Shown one piece after another: positions 41,374 through 50,160 of a stretch of DNA of 64,000 bases; within the stretch, counting starts at the first letter, position 1, and each line of letters begins with the position of its first letter. The DNA is taken from the NCBI GenBank assembly GCA_045651765.1, contig JAZRSY010000002.1:75063-139062 (forward strand). The letters run 5' to 3'. This stretch comes from SIG565 sp045651765 (GTDB lineage: Bacteria; Bacillota; Clostridia; Oscillospirales; Acutalibacteraceae). Under the pieces are notes generated by a model. It saw nothing but the letters and a program-made list of their open reading frames with translations. It ran no database searches and had not been told where the DNA came from. A program made the translations under genes and the position numbers.

Positions 41374-41875
41374 ATATTTTTATGTTTTTAAGCAATTTTA
41401 TTGTTGTGGCCGAAACAAGACCTATTATTATGCCCGACAGAGTTGCCGCTATGCTCAAAGCAGGAATAAGGGCGAAAATTGCAGCGGTTTGCATAATGAT
41501 GACAGCGGCTGCAACCTGACCTAAATTGTGTGCTACGGCGCCCAAAACGCTAACGGCCACAACCGAGAAAGCATTTATTTTTTTAATTAGCGTCATTAAC
41601 GCAAGGCTTAACAATGCGCCCGCGAGGCTATATATAACGCCCACGGCGTTGCCAAACAACAAGCCGTTTATTAACACCCTTATTACCGACACGGCCAATG
41701 CGCTTTTAGGCCCGACCTTATAAAGAACAAAAATTATTACAATGTTAGGCAGTCCGATTTTAACCATAGGCAAGGCTGCAAAAATCGGCGGTATTAACGC
41801 CTCTATGTACGATAATATTAGCGCCACCGCAGTAAACAGACCCAACAGGGTCATTTTTTTAACATCTAATTTCAT
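41372..41875 (-). CDS. Gx transporter family protein (Hpre_diP_synt_I domain)
   Basis: A 167-residue membrane protein with five or six helices, beginning KKMTLLGLFTAVALILSYIEALIPP and carrying PMVKIGLPNIVIIF. It resembles the family annotated as heptaprenyl diphosphate synthase component I, now often called Gx transporters, and looks like an ECF S-type fold. The substrate is unknown. It is translated directly after the NusG-II protein gene with a single base between, a pairing seen in other Firmicutes. Confidence 0.8.
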   Translation of the reverse strand: MKLDVKKMTLLGLFTAVALILSYIEALIPPIFAALPMVKIGLPNIVIIFVLYKVGPKSALAVSVIRVLINGLLFGNAVGVIYSLAGALLSLALMTLIKKINAFSVVAVSVLGAVAHNLGQVAAAVIIMQTAAIFALIPALSIAATLSGIIIGLVSATTIKLLKNIKI

Positions 41876-41876
41876 A

Positions 41877-42227
41877 TTACCCCTCGAGTCGCACCACTAA
41901 TTTGTGTGGCAGGCAAACAATGGTTTCGCCAATGTTTTTAATTGCCCCTGTTTTTTTGCAAATTTGGTCGGGGCAGTCGGCCGATATTATGCTGGCAGTG
42001 CTGTTTTCTATTTTAAGTGTATTGCTGCCGTTTGTTTCGGGAGAATTTAACAGAACCTCGGTGTCAACATTTAGTGAATATTTGGCAACATCTTGCCCAT
42101 TTATGCTGACCACAACCGTTTTGGCATTGCCGTTTTTATTTAAAAAAGCAAAACCTAACATCGAAACGGCCAATATTAAAAAAATTAAAATAAAATCTAA
42201 CAATATCTTTTTACTGAATTTTTTCAT
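41877..42227 (-). CDS. NusG domain II-containing membrane-anchored protein
   Basis: A 116-residue protein with an N-terminal membrane helix (about residues 9-29) and an extracytoplasmic NusG-II domain: VVVSINGQDVAKYSL, NTLKIENS, ADCPDQICKKTG and ETIVCLPHKLVVRL. The CPDQxC pair is a family hallmark. It is paired with the Gx transporter gene. Relatives are often near flavinylation or extracellular redox genes, but none of those is visible here. Confidence 0.85.
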   Translation of the reverse strand: MKKFSKKILLDFILIFLILAVSMLGFAFLNKNGNAKTVVVSINGQDVAKYSLNVDTEVLLNSPETNGSNTLKIENSTASIISADCPDQICKKTGAIKNIGETIVCLPHKLVVRLEG

Positions 42228-42244
42228 AACTTTACCTTATTTAA

Positions 42245-42275
42245 AAAAGGCCAGCCGCTATGCGATTGGCCTTTT
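42245..42275 (-). terminator. Terminator after the LCP gene
   Basis: AAAAGGCC/GGCCTTTT arms with partial inner pairing, followed by TTTTTTAA on the minus strand. Confidence 0.8.
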
Positions 42276-42279
42276 GTTT

Positions 42280-43464
42280 TTATTGAGCTGAAAACACCGC
42301 ATCTATTTGTGCTTTAGCGGCATTAACGGTTTCTAAATCGGGTATCATAACCGAGAGCACCTGACCGCTTGCTGCATAGCAAGGCCTTGAGGCGCCTTTA
42401 CCGTCAACCGAGACCGACTGTATATCCCAACCAGACATATCGTTAAGCTGCATTTGAACAAGCTTTGAAATTTCTTCGGAAGATATGTTGGTTTTCATAT
42501 TTTTGGTTATAGCGGAAAGCAAATCTTTAACCTTTGCAGGATTTAAAAGTGAAGGAGAAATAGCCTTGTCGAAAATTGCGCTTATAATTTTTTGTTGGTG
42601 AATTCCCCTTTGCCTGTCGCCACCTGCTACACTAGACCTTTCGCGTGCAAAGGCCAATGCGGAATCGCCGGTTAGTTTGTTCTCGCCAACCTTAAAGTTA
42701 TAAGTTTTGCCTGAAAGCGATGCAAAGCTTGAAAAAGCGACATCGGAATTAACCGTTACACCTCCTAAAGCATCTACAATATCCACTACCGAATTAAAAT
42801 TAACCTTAACATAATAGTTAAATTTAATATCAAATAATTTTTCAAGCGTGTCCATAGAACAGGCCACACCGTAATTACCGGCGTGGGTTAGTTTGTCCAT
42901 TTTATTGGAGTTTCCTTCGAGTGGCAAATAATAGTCTCTTGGTATATTAACCATTAATATCTTTTTGGTTTTTGGGTGCACCGCCACCACCATATTAACA
43001 TCGGACAAACCCTTTTCGGCTATTGCGTTAGCACTGCTTGTATTATCCATGCCCGATAAATAAACTAAAAACGGGTTTTTGGTAACATCGGTTTTTTCGG
43101 CCTTGACACCTTCGTTGGTAATCCCGGGTAAATCTATAAATGAATTATGAACCGTACCTATTAACACATTGCCAAACATTGTAACCGAAGCCACAACCAC
43201 GCTTAACACAATGCTTATGATTTTTAGTGTCTTTTTCTTGGTTTTAATTTCAATAAGCAAAATATGCCATACTGTAACTAAAACAATTAAAAGCGCCAAA
43301 ATAACCAAATATTTAATTGGTAAAAGGTGCAAGAATGAAACATAAGTTAAACTTCCCACCAAAACTAATAATTGTAAAGCACAAATTATTCTTGTTGCTA
43401 TTAAAAGATTGGTTTTAGAGCTTTTTTTTGCACTATGCTTACTTTTATAGGTTGATTTTTTCAA
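42280..43464 (-). CDS. LytR-CpsA-Psr (LCP) family protein
   Basis: Membrane-anchored enzyme that attaches teichoic acid or other glycopolymers from a lipid carrier to peptidoglycan. The 394 residues have basic N-terminal residues, two or three hydrophobic helices up to about residue 105, and the LCP core: MVVAVHPKTKKILMVNIPRDYYLPL, YYVKVNFNSVVDIVDALGGV and the arginine set FARERSSVAGGDRQRGIHQQ. The start is TTG 43464 behind AGAGG. It lies downstream of the CapD-like gene, so both may serve one surface polymer. Confidence 0.94.
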   Translation of the reverse strand: MKKSTYKSKHSAKKSSKTNLLIATRIICALQLLVLVGSLTYVSFLHLLPIKYLVILALLIVLVTVWHILLIEIKTKKKTLKIISIVLSVVVASVTMFGNVLIGTVHNSFIDLPGITNEGVKAEKTDVTKNPFLVYLSGMDNTSSANAIAEKGLSDVNMVVAVHPKTKKILMVNIPRDYYLPLEGNSNKMDKLTHAGNYGVACSMDTLEKLFDIKFNYYVKVNFNSVVDIVDALGGVTVNSDVAFSSFASLSGKTYNFKVGENKLTGDSALAFARERSSVAGGDRQRGIHQQKIISAIFDKAISPSLLNPAKVKDLLSAITKNMKTNISSEEISKLVQMQLNDMSGWDIQSVSVDGKGASRPCYAASGQVLSVMIPDLETVNAAKAQIDAVFSAQ

Positions 43465-43483
43465 AGTTATAACCTCTTTTAAC

Positions 43484-45355
43484 TTAATCCTTTTTAATAT
43501 ATGTAGGAACTATTTTTGAAACTAACTCTTTCATATCGGTTCTTTCTACTTTATAGGCTTCTTCAAGCTCTTTTAACTGTTCTTTGAACTTTTCGTCGTC
43601 CATTTCTATGGGTTTGCCAATATGAATAAGCTTGTTTTCGGTATCTTGCAGGCCTTCTTCATCCATTAAAATTTCTTCGTAAAGTTTTTCACCAGGTCTT
43701 AGACCTGTATAGACAATTTTTACATCTACATCTGGTTCATAACCCGAAAGCTTTATAAGGTTTCTGGCCATATCTACAATTCTAACGGGCTGGCCCATAT
43801 CTAAAATATAAATTTCGCCACCCTTTGCATAATAGCCGGCCTGCAGAACGAGCGACACAGCTTCAGGGATGGTCATAAAAAATCTTGTGATTTCGGGATG
43901 AGTAACGGTAACGGGTCCGCCTTCGGCAATTTGTTTTTCAAAAAGTGGAATAACACTGCCGTTACTGCCCAAAACATTACCAAAGCGCACCGCAACAAAT
44001 TCGGTGTTGGGGGCTTGGCGGTTCATCATTTGAACTACCATTTCGCAAATACGCTTGGAAGCGCCCATTATATTGGTGGGGTTAACGGCTTTGTCGGTAG
44101 AAATAAGCACAAACTTTTTAACACCGTATTTAACCGAAGCCTGTGCCATTTTATAGGTTCCGAAAACATTATTCTTAATAGCTTCGTTGGGGCTGTCTTC
44201 CATTAATGGCACGTGTTTGTGGGCTGCCGCATGGAAAACAATTTCGGGTTTATATTTACCCAAAACATAATCTAGCCTTGCGGTATTACGAACCGAGCCA
44301 ATCAGCACCACCAAATCTAAATTCGGGTGCGTTTTTTGAAGTTCCATTTGAATATCGTAGGCATTGTTTTCGTAAATATCAAAAATAATTAAAGTTTTGG
44401 GCGAACTCATAGCAATTTGACGACAAAGTTCACTACCAATAGAACCGCCACCGCCCGTAACCATAACAACCTTGCCCGAAATGTAATTATAAATTTCATC
44501 TAGGTTAACGCTGATTGGGTCGCGGCCCAAAAGGTCTTGAATTTCAACCTTCCTTAGTTTGCCCGCTGTTACCTCACCGCTAACGAGTTGGTATATACCG
44601 GGCAGGATTTCTACGCTACAACCTGTGTTGCTGCAAATATTTAAAATTTCTTTGCGGTCTTTACCGCTTCCACTTGGAATAGCATATATAATTTTGTCAA
44701 TTTTATACTCTTTTGCGGCTTTCACAATTTCTTCTCTGCCGCCAATTACCGGAACGCCGTCTAACAGGCAACCTTTTTTATAAACATTATCGTCAATTAA
44801 GCAAATAACAGTGCCTGTTATTTTGTCGCTTTCGGCATATTCACGCACTATCATACGGCCGGCAAAACCCGCGCCAATGACCATTATGCGTTCACCCATA
44901 ATATTAGCAATTTGTTTTTTGTGTGTTGTGGTGGTAATGCTGTTTAAAATTCTACGGGCAAATCTAATGCCTACTGTGCATATGTAACTTAAAATAATGC
45001 CAATGACATAATAAGAACGCGGCATATCAACCTTTTTAAGCACAATGAACACAAGGCCTATTACTGCCAGCACTATGTACGCTTCGGTAACACGGAATAA
45101 ATCTTCCATACCGGCAAAACTTAAAATTGTTTTATAAAGTCTGAAAAATATAAAAACAATTATAGAAATTGCTATCCAAACACCTATTGTTTTAAAATAG
45201 CCTTCTAAATATTGGGGTTCTATATTATCAAAAGCAAACTCAAACCTAAGCCAAAGCGCTGCAAAAAAAGAACCGGCAATAGCAACAGCATCTAATAAAA
45301 ACAAAATCATAATGGTCTTTATGCGGCCGCTTTGTAATGTAGACCTTTCTTTCAC
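43484..45355 (-). CDS. CapD/WbpM-type nucleotide-sugar 4,6-dehydratase
   Basis: Membrane-bound SDR that makes UDP-4-keto-6-deoxy sugars, usually from UDP-GlcNAc, for capsule or glycan synthesis. The 623 residues have four N-terminal helices (about 15-130), a first nucleotide-binding domain (MVIGAGFAGRMIVREYA) and a C-terminal SDR domain with VTGGGGSIGSELCRQI. The active-site region ISTDKAVNPTNIMGASKR has Met in place of the SDR Tyr, as in large dehydratases of this group. GTG start at 45355 with GAGGTG upstream. Confidence 0.92.
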   Translation of the reverse strand: MKERSTLQSGRIKTIMILFLLDAVAIAGSFFAALWLRFEFAFDNIEPQYLEGYFKTIGVWIAISIIVFIFFRLYKTILSFAGMEDLFRVTEAYIVLAVIGLVFIVLKKVDMPRSYYVIGIILSYICTVGIRFARRILNSITTTTHKKQIANIMGERIMVIGAGFAGRMIVREYAESDKITGTVICLIDDNVYKKGCLLDGVPVIGGREEIVKAAKEYKIDKIIYAIPSGSGKDRKEILNICSNTGCSVEILPGIYQLVSGEVTAGKLRKVEIQDLLGRDPISVNLDEIYNYISGKVVMVTGGGGSIGSELCRQIAMSSPKTLIIFDIYENNAYDIQMELQKTHPNLDLVVLIGSVRNTARLDYVLGKYKPEIVFHAAAHKHVPLMEDSPNEAIKNNVFGTYKMAQASVKYGVKKFVLISTDKAVNPTNIMGASKRICEMVVQMMNRQAPNTEFVAVRFGNVLGSNGSVIPLFEKQIAEGGPVTVTHPEITRFFMTIPEAVSLVLQAGYYAKGGEIYILDMGQPVRIVDMARNLIKLSGYEPDVDVKIVYTGLRPGEKLYEEILMDEEGLQDTENKLIHIGKPIEMDDEKFKEQLKELEEAYKVERTDMKELVSKIVPTYIKKD

Positions 45356-45400
45356 GGTAACACCTCATTAAAAAAGCATTTGTGTTTTATTTATCAAGTC

Positions 45401-45429
45401 ATTATATCATAATATACCGTTTAATTCAA
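45401..45429 (-). promoter_or_regulatory. Promoter of CapD-like/LCP genes
   Basis: TTGAAT (45424-45429), 17 bp, TATAAT (45401-45406) on the minus strand. Confidence 0.8.
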
Positions 45430-45433
45430 CATA

Positions 45434-46357
45434 TTAATTTTTAGCCATGGTTTTTGGGGTAAGCAAATTTTTAATTATTGGAAAAGTAAGCGGCCAAACA
45501 GCGCCGGCAAAAACCACCATAATAAAATACGAAATTCCACGCGATAATGGCGCAAACTTTATAAAAGAAAACACAAAATAACAAATTTCTTTTACGGCTA
45601 AGGTGGCACAAAGCCCCAATAAAACCTTAATTATTTGAACTAAAAGGGGTGCTTTAGTTTCAAAATTAATATATTTTTTATCTAACAAATAACTTAACAG
45701 TAATCCACAAACGGCACCCAGCATTTTATAGGCATTTTTAAGGCCGCTAATTAACTCATCATTAGAGCCTTTTAAATATACCGATAAAAATATTATTTGG
45801 GCTATAAATAAAGCAATAACTGCCAAAAATAAAATGCACATTCCCTTTTGGTTTTGGTTTATTAATTTAAAAATAAAATAATACACCGTTATTAATGCAG
45901 TGGCCACCAAAACCGAAACTATAACATCTTTTGGGGTATGTACGCCTAAATACATGCGGGAAAATGCAACCAACACCGCAAGGCTTATGGCTGCCACTTT
46001 AAAAAACCTGTTTTTAAGGGTTAGCGCCACTGTGCCAAAGGTGCCCACAGCGCTTTGGGTGTGCCCACTTGGGAAGGAATAACCTGTGGCCGCAGGTATA
46101 GCCGACTGAACCGGGTTTAAGGTTGGGTCTAAAACCCAGGGGCGTAAAACACGAAAACTAACCTTTAAAACTTGGTTAATATTGTTGCCCGTAAGCCCTA
46201 CCAAAAGCAGCATATATGCGCTGTTTTTATTTATGCACCACAAAAAAATCATTGCTGTTACAATAAAAACAATCTCTTCGCCACCACGGGTTAAAAACAA
46301 CATAATATTATTTAAAACCGGAGTTCTGATTTGCTCTAATAAATGCAAAAAATACAT
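45434..46357 (-). CDS. PAP2-superfamily membrane phosphatase
   Basis: Lipid-phosphate phosphatase, possibly acting on undecaprenyl pyrophosphate or phosphatidate analogues. The 307 residues include eight or so helices and the three PAP2 motifs: KVSFRVLRP, PSGHTQS and SRMYLGVHTPKD. The C-terminal half (about 165-300) is an additional hydrophobic region. It follows the yfcE-like gene by 10 bp and is probably co-transcribed with it. Confidence 0.9.
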   Translation of the reverse strand: MYFLHLLEQIRTPVLNNIMLFLTRGGEEIVFIVTAMIFLWCINKNSAYMLLLVGLTGNNINQVLKVSFRVLRPWVLDPTLNPVQSAIPAATGYSFPSGHTQSAVGTFGTVALTLKNRFFKVAAISLAVLVAFSRMYLGVHTPKDVIVSVLVATALITVYYFIFKLINQNQKGMCILFLAVIALFIAQIIFLSVYLKGSNDELISGLKNAYKMLGAVCGLLLSYLLDKKYINFETKAPLLVQIIKVLLGLCATLAVKEICYFVFSFIKFAPLSRGISYFIMVVFAGAVWPLTFPIIKNLLTPKTMAKN

Positions 46358-46367
46358 AACAATCCCC

Positions 46368-46910
46368 CTATATTTTAAAGGTTTTTTTAATATTTCCGTC
46401 TAAATCGCGCCAGGTAAAGACACCGTTATCAAATACCATATATCCGTGCCAAGAATTTTCTTTAGGGATGGAAACCGAGCCCGGATTAATGTATACATAT
46501 TCGCCTAAATCTTCACAGGCAGGTACATGTGTGTGCCCGTGCAGCAAAATATCGCCCTTTTTCAAATTGGGTGGCGTTTCTTTATTATATTTGTGGCCGT
46601 GTGTAACAAAAATTTTAGGGCCGTTATAGTCAAGTTCTAAATAGTCAGCCGTAACATCGAAGCCCAGCACCATATTATCCACCTCGGCATCGCAGTTACC
46701 CCTGACACAAATTATATTATCCTTTAATTCGTTAAGCGTGTTTATAACCTTTTTAGGCTCGTAACCATTTGGCAAATCATTTCTAGGGCCATGGTACAAA
46801 ATATCGCCCAATAAAACGATATTATCATAAGTTTCTTTTTTATATTGTCCAATTAATTTTTCAAGGTAATAATAGGAGCCGTGTATGTCTGAAGCAATAA
46901 ATAATTTCAT
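46368..46910 (-). CDS. YfcE/MJ0936-type metallophosphodiesterase
   Basis: Cytosolic calcineurin-like phosphodiesterase. The 180 residues carry all five metal motifs: ASDIHGS, LLGDILYHGPRN, VRGNCD, FVTHGHKYN and LLHGHTHVP. The physiological substrate in this family is unknown. It has its own promoter and starts at ATG 46910. Confidence 0.92.
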   Translation of the reverse strand: MKLFIASDIHGSYYYLEKLIGQYKKETYDNIVLLGDILYHGPRNDLPNGYEPKKVINTLNELKDNIICVRGNCDAEVDNMVLGFDVTADYLELDYNGPKIFVTHGHKYNKETPPNLKKGDILLHGHTHVPACEDLGEYVYINPGSVSIPKENSWHGYMVFDNGVFTWRDLDGNIKKTFKI

Positions 46911-46936
46911 AAAAACCTCTATAATTTTTTTATTTT

Positions 46937-46965
46937 AGTATACAATTTTTTTGCCTTTAAGTCAA
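46937..46965 (-). promoter_or_regulatory. Promoter of yfcE-like/PAP2 genes
   Basis: TTGACT (46960-46965), 17 bp, TATACT (46937-46942) on the minus strand. Confidence 0.78.
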
Positions 46966-46987
46966 TGTGCAACTATTTATATTTCGC

Positions 46988-47016
46988 TTGTAAATGTGTA
47001 CGAAATATGGTACAAT
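46988..47016 (+). promoter_or_regulatory. Promoter of comEC-like/holA genes
   Basis: TTGTAA (46988-46993), 17 bp, TACAAT (47011-47016) on the plus strand, about 37 bp before the comEC-like start. Confidence 0.72.
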
Positions 47017-47053
47017 TTAATGGTAAACAAATTATAGGATTTTATGATATTGA

Positions 47054-48553
47054 ATGAAAAGGCCCCTTATTATTTCGGCAATAATCTCGGTTATATTATC
47101 AGGCATATTAATTAAAGTTTCTTCTTTAATTGCAATATTAATTTTGGTTATAAACCTCATATTATTTATATTAACCCTGAGCAAGCGACCACTTAGAGAA
47201 TTTTGTGTGTTTTTTGCCATCGCCTTAATTATTTGCACAAATTCTGTGTTAATATTTAAAACAAAAATTGAGCCTATACCAACAAACACCGATGAAAGTA
47301 TTTTGGTTTTAGGCACCGTTACTGAAGAATACTATAATAACTCTAAGGGCATTTATGTAGTTAAAACAAGTAATGAGCCGCAAACATTACCCGGTGGCAT
47401 TAACCTAACCGTGCGCTCGAACTATACCGCACTTTCTTGCGGGCAGAAAATTGAGTGTTTAATGTATGTTTCGCCAATAAAAGAGAATATTGCCTATAAT
47501 TATTCTAACGGCGTTTTCGCCACTGCAAATATTAAAACATTGTTATCTTGCCAAAACCCTTCGGGGTTTACAAGAACCATTTTAAAATTTAAAAAAGGAA
47601 TTGAAAACACCCTGTTTTCTAACTTGAGTTTTCACTCGGCAGCGGTGGTTAATGCAATAACACTAGGTAACGATTATTATAACACTGCCAAGTTCGAAAC
47701 TCTTGCACGACGCAGCGGTGTTAGTCATATAATGGTGGTTTCGGGCATGCATATGGCAATACTGTGTGGTTCCATATTAAAAGCGCTTAATGTTATTGGT
47801 GCTAACCGCAGACTTTCGGCCGTAATTACCGCTGTGTTTTTGTTGTTTTTAATGGCGCTGTGCGGTTTTACAATGTCGGTGCTAAGAGCCGGTTTTACAT
47901 ATTTTATTATGCTGTTGAGCCTTTTTATTTATAGGCGCATTGAACCTTTTAATTCGCTTTGCGCAGCCGTTTGCATTATAATAATGTTAAACCCGTTCGC
48001 ACTAGGCAGTGTTTCTTTTGTTTTATCGGTTTCGGCCACGGCCGGCATAATTTTACTTTCCGAGCCCGTTGCAAATTTTATATGTAATTTTGCAAAAATC
48101 AAAAACAAAGTGCTAACCTCGCTTATGCTATTGGCTTCGGTTACCTTGGCCGCCACTTTGGCAACCCTGCCTTTTACGGTTTATTATTTTGGAGTTGTGT
48201 CATTGGTTTCGGTAATAACCAACTTGCTTATAGATTACGCAGTAAACCTAGCCCTGATTTTAGCGGCAGTGGGCATAGTTGCTTCGGCTTTACATTTTCC
48301 GCAATTTATTATAAGCGGCACCTTCACGCTTTGCGAAATTATAACCCGATATTTTACATTTATAATAGTTGTATTCGGACGTTATCCCAATGCCGAAATA
48401 ACCGTAAATAAAACCTTTGGCGTAATATTTTTTACCTTAACAACACTTGTTGTTACCTATTTTTGTTACAAAAACAGCATTAATAATTTTTTTGAAAGGG
48501 TGGTTTTAAACAATGCCTATTGGCACAGAGCAATTACTAAAACAAAACATTAA
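47054..48553 (+). CDS. comEC: ComEC/Rec2-family competence-channel protein, no nuclease domain
   Basis: Predicted polytopic channel for single-stranded DNA uptake. The 499 residues show two N-terminal helices, an OB-like extracellular domain (about 75-185), and the Competence domain with ARRSGVSHIMVVSGMHMAIL (about 216-235) and GFTMSVLRAGFTYFIMLL. It stops after the last helices. The C-terminal metallo-beta-lactamase domain of long ComEC proteins is absent, as in a subset of the family. The RBS before ATG 47054 is weak. Its end overlaps holA by 41 bp. Confidence 0.86.
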   Translation: MKRPLIISAIISVILSGILIKVSSLIAILILVINLILFILTLSKRPLREFCVFFAIALIICTNSVLIFKTKIEPIPTNTDESILVLGTVTEEYYNNSKGIYVVKTSNEPQTLPGGINLTVRSNYTALSCGQKIECLMYVSPIKENIAYNYSNGVFATANIKTLLSCQNPSGFTRTILKFKKGIENTLFSNLSFHSAAVVNAITLGNDYYNTAKFETLARRSGVSHIMVVSGMHMAILCGSILKALNVIGANRRLSAVITAVFLLFLMALCGFTMSVLRAGFTYFIMLLSLFIYRRIEPFNSLCAAVCIIIMLNPFALGSVSFVLSVSATAGIILLSEPVANFICNFAKIKNKVLTSLMLLASVTLAATLATLPFTVYYFGVVSLVSVITNLLIDYAVNLALILAAVGIVASALHFPQFIISGTFTLCEIITRYFTFIIVVFGRYPNAEITVNKTFGVIFFTLTTLVVTYFCYKNSINNFFERVVLNNAYWHRAITKTKH

Positions 48554-49571
48554 TAACGGCAACATTTTAAACACATATTTTATTTTTGGCAACGATTCTT
48601 ATTTAAAACATTTTTACACCGACAAAATAATAAACAAAACCACCACCAAATCCGATGACCTAAACTTTAACCGCTTTGAAGGGATATGTGATTTACAAGA
48701 GGTTTACAATGCCAAAGAGCAGTTTCCCATAATGGCAGACAAAAAGTGTGTTTTGTTGTGCGATTATGATTTTGAAGATGCCGATTCAAAAGATTTCCAG
48801 AAACTTTTAATATTGCTTAGCGAGCCAAACGACACCACCGTATTTATTTTTTTGTGCGACGCCCTTAGTTTTGACGAAAAAAAGAGCGATAAATTTAAAA
48901 AATTAATTGAAGCCACCGAAAAAGGCGGCGGTATGGCCGTTAGATTAGACCACCGCACAAAAACCGACCTTATTCATATTTTAACCGATGCTGCTAAAAA
49001 ACGCGGCGCGGTCTTGCCCGGCAGCAGTGCCGCTTATTTAATAGAAAACTGTTCGCAAGACATTAACATTTTGCTTTGTGAACTTGAAAAACTTTGCGCT
49101 TTTGCAGGCAAGAGGCCCATTACCAATCAAATTATAGATTTAGTTTGTATAAAATCGGTGGAAGCGTCGGTCTTTAACCTGACGGGCCAAATTTTTTCCT
49201 GCAACACCGCCGCAGCCTTAACTCTGCTTTCGGAGTTATTTGATATGCGGTTAGAACCTATGATTATTTTACACACAATATCGGCCAATTTTGTTAATGT
49301 TTACCGCCTTGTAGCCGGAGCACAACTTGGCAAACCCTTAACCGCTGTATCGGCCGATTTTGCATATGGCGGCAAACAATTTGTGTTAGAAAAATGCCAA
49401 AGATATGTTAAAAAGTTAAGCACAAAGAAGTTGCAATTCTGCTTTGAAGAACTGCTTAACTGCGATAAAAAACTTAAAACCTTTGCCGCACAGCCACAAA
49501 TTGTTTTGGAACAACTAATTGTCCGTCTTATTTACATTATTTCTAAGGGTGAAAAAATTGATAACGCTTAA
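48513..49571 (+). CDS. holA: DNA polymerase III delta subunit
   Basis: Clamp-loader wrench that opens the beta sliding clamp. The 352 residues match the family: LNTYFIFGNDSYLKHFYTDKI at the start, the AAA+-like domain with YNAKEQFPIMADKKCVLL, and a C-terminal collar domain with RLEPMIILHTISANFVNVYRLV. The location directly after a comEC gene is the common order in Firmicutes. Confidence 0.92.
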   Translation: MPIGTEQLLKQNINNGNILNTYFIFGNDSYLKHFYTDKIINKTTTKSDDLNFNRFEGICDLQEVYNAKEQFPIMADKKCVLLCDYDFEDADSKDFQKLLILLSEPNDTTVFIFLCDALSFDEKKSDKFKKLIEATEKGGGMAVRLDHRTKTDLIHILTDAAKKRGAVLPGSSAAYLIENCSQDINILLCELEKLCAFAGKRPITNQIIDLVCIKSVEASVFNLTGQIFSCNTAAALTLLSELFDMRLEPMIILHTISANFVNVYRLVAGAQLGKPLTAVSADFAYGGKQFVLEKCQRYVKKLSTKKLQFCFEELLNCDKKLKTFAAQPQIVLEQLIVRLIYIISKGEKIDNA

Positions 49572-50160
49572 AAAAGCAATTATTGTCGAGGGCAAATACG
49601 ATAAAATTCGGTTAGAAAATATTTTCGACACCGTTATATTAACCACCAACGGCTTTAGAATTTTTAAAGATAACACACAAGCCGAACTTATTAAAAAATT
49701 GGCATACAGCGTGGGTATTATTATCTTAACCGATAGCGACAGTGCAGGCAACATTATTCGGGCGCACATTAAAAAACTTGCCCCACTGGGCGACATAATA
49801 AATGTTTATTTGCCACAAATCATTGGCACCGAACGCCGAAAACAACGACCTTCGAGCGAGGGATTTTTGGGTGTTGAGGGAATTGATGATGATATTATTA
49901 TAGAAACTTTTTTAAGGTATGGCTTATTAGATGAAAAACTCCAAAAAAGAGATTTTAAAATCACCAAAACTAACCTTTATGCCTTAGGGCTTACCGGTGG
50001 AGATTCAAGTAAGGCAAAACGGCAAGATTTTTTGAAATTTTTACAGTTGCCGATTAACCTTAGTACAAACGCTTTATTAGAGGTTATAAACAAACTTTAC
50101 ACACCCGAACAATTTATTTTGGAGGCAGAAAAATGGCAGCAAGGCTTAACCAAAAATTAA
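49558..50160 (+). CDS. rnmV: RNase M5-like Toprim protein (DUF4093 C-terminus)
   Basis: Related to RNase M5, which matures 5S rRNA. The 200 residues have the Toprim motifs IVEGKYDKIRL (Glu) and ILTDSDSAGN (DxD), and a C-terminal DUF4093-type stretch LPINLSTNALLEVINKLYT. The start is taken as TTG 49558 with AAGGGTG 6 bases upstream; a longer in-frame reading to 49519 lies inside holA without an RBS. It overlaps holA by 14 bp and the next gene by 28 bp. Confidence 0.85.
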   Translation: MITLKKAIIVEGKYDKIRLENIFDTVILTTNGFRIFKDNTQAELIKKLAYSVGIIILTDSDSAGNIIRAHIKKLAPLGDIINVYLPQIIGTERRKQRPSSEGFLGVEGIDDDIIIETFLRYGLLDEKLQKRDFKITKTNLYALGLTGGDSSKAKRQDFLKFLQLPINLSTNALLEVINKLYTPEQFILEAEKWQQGLTKN

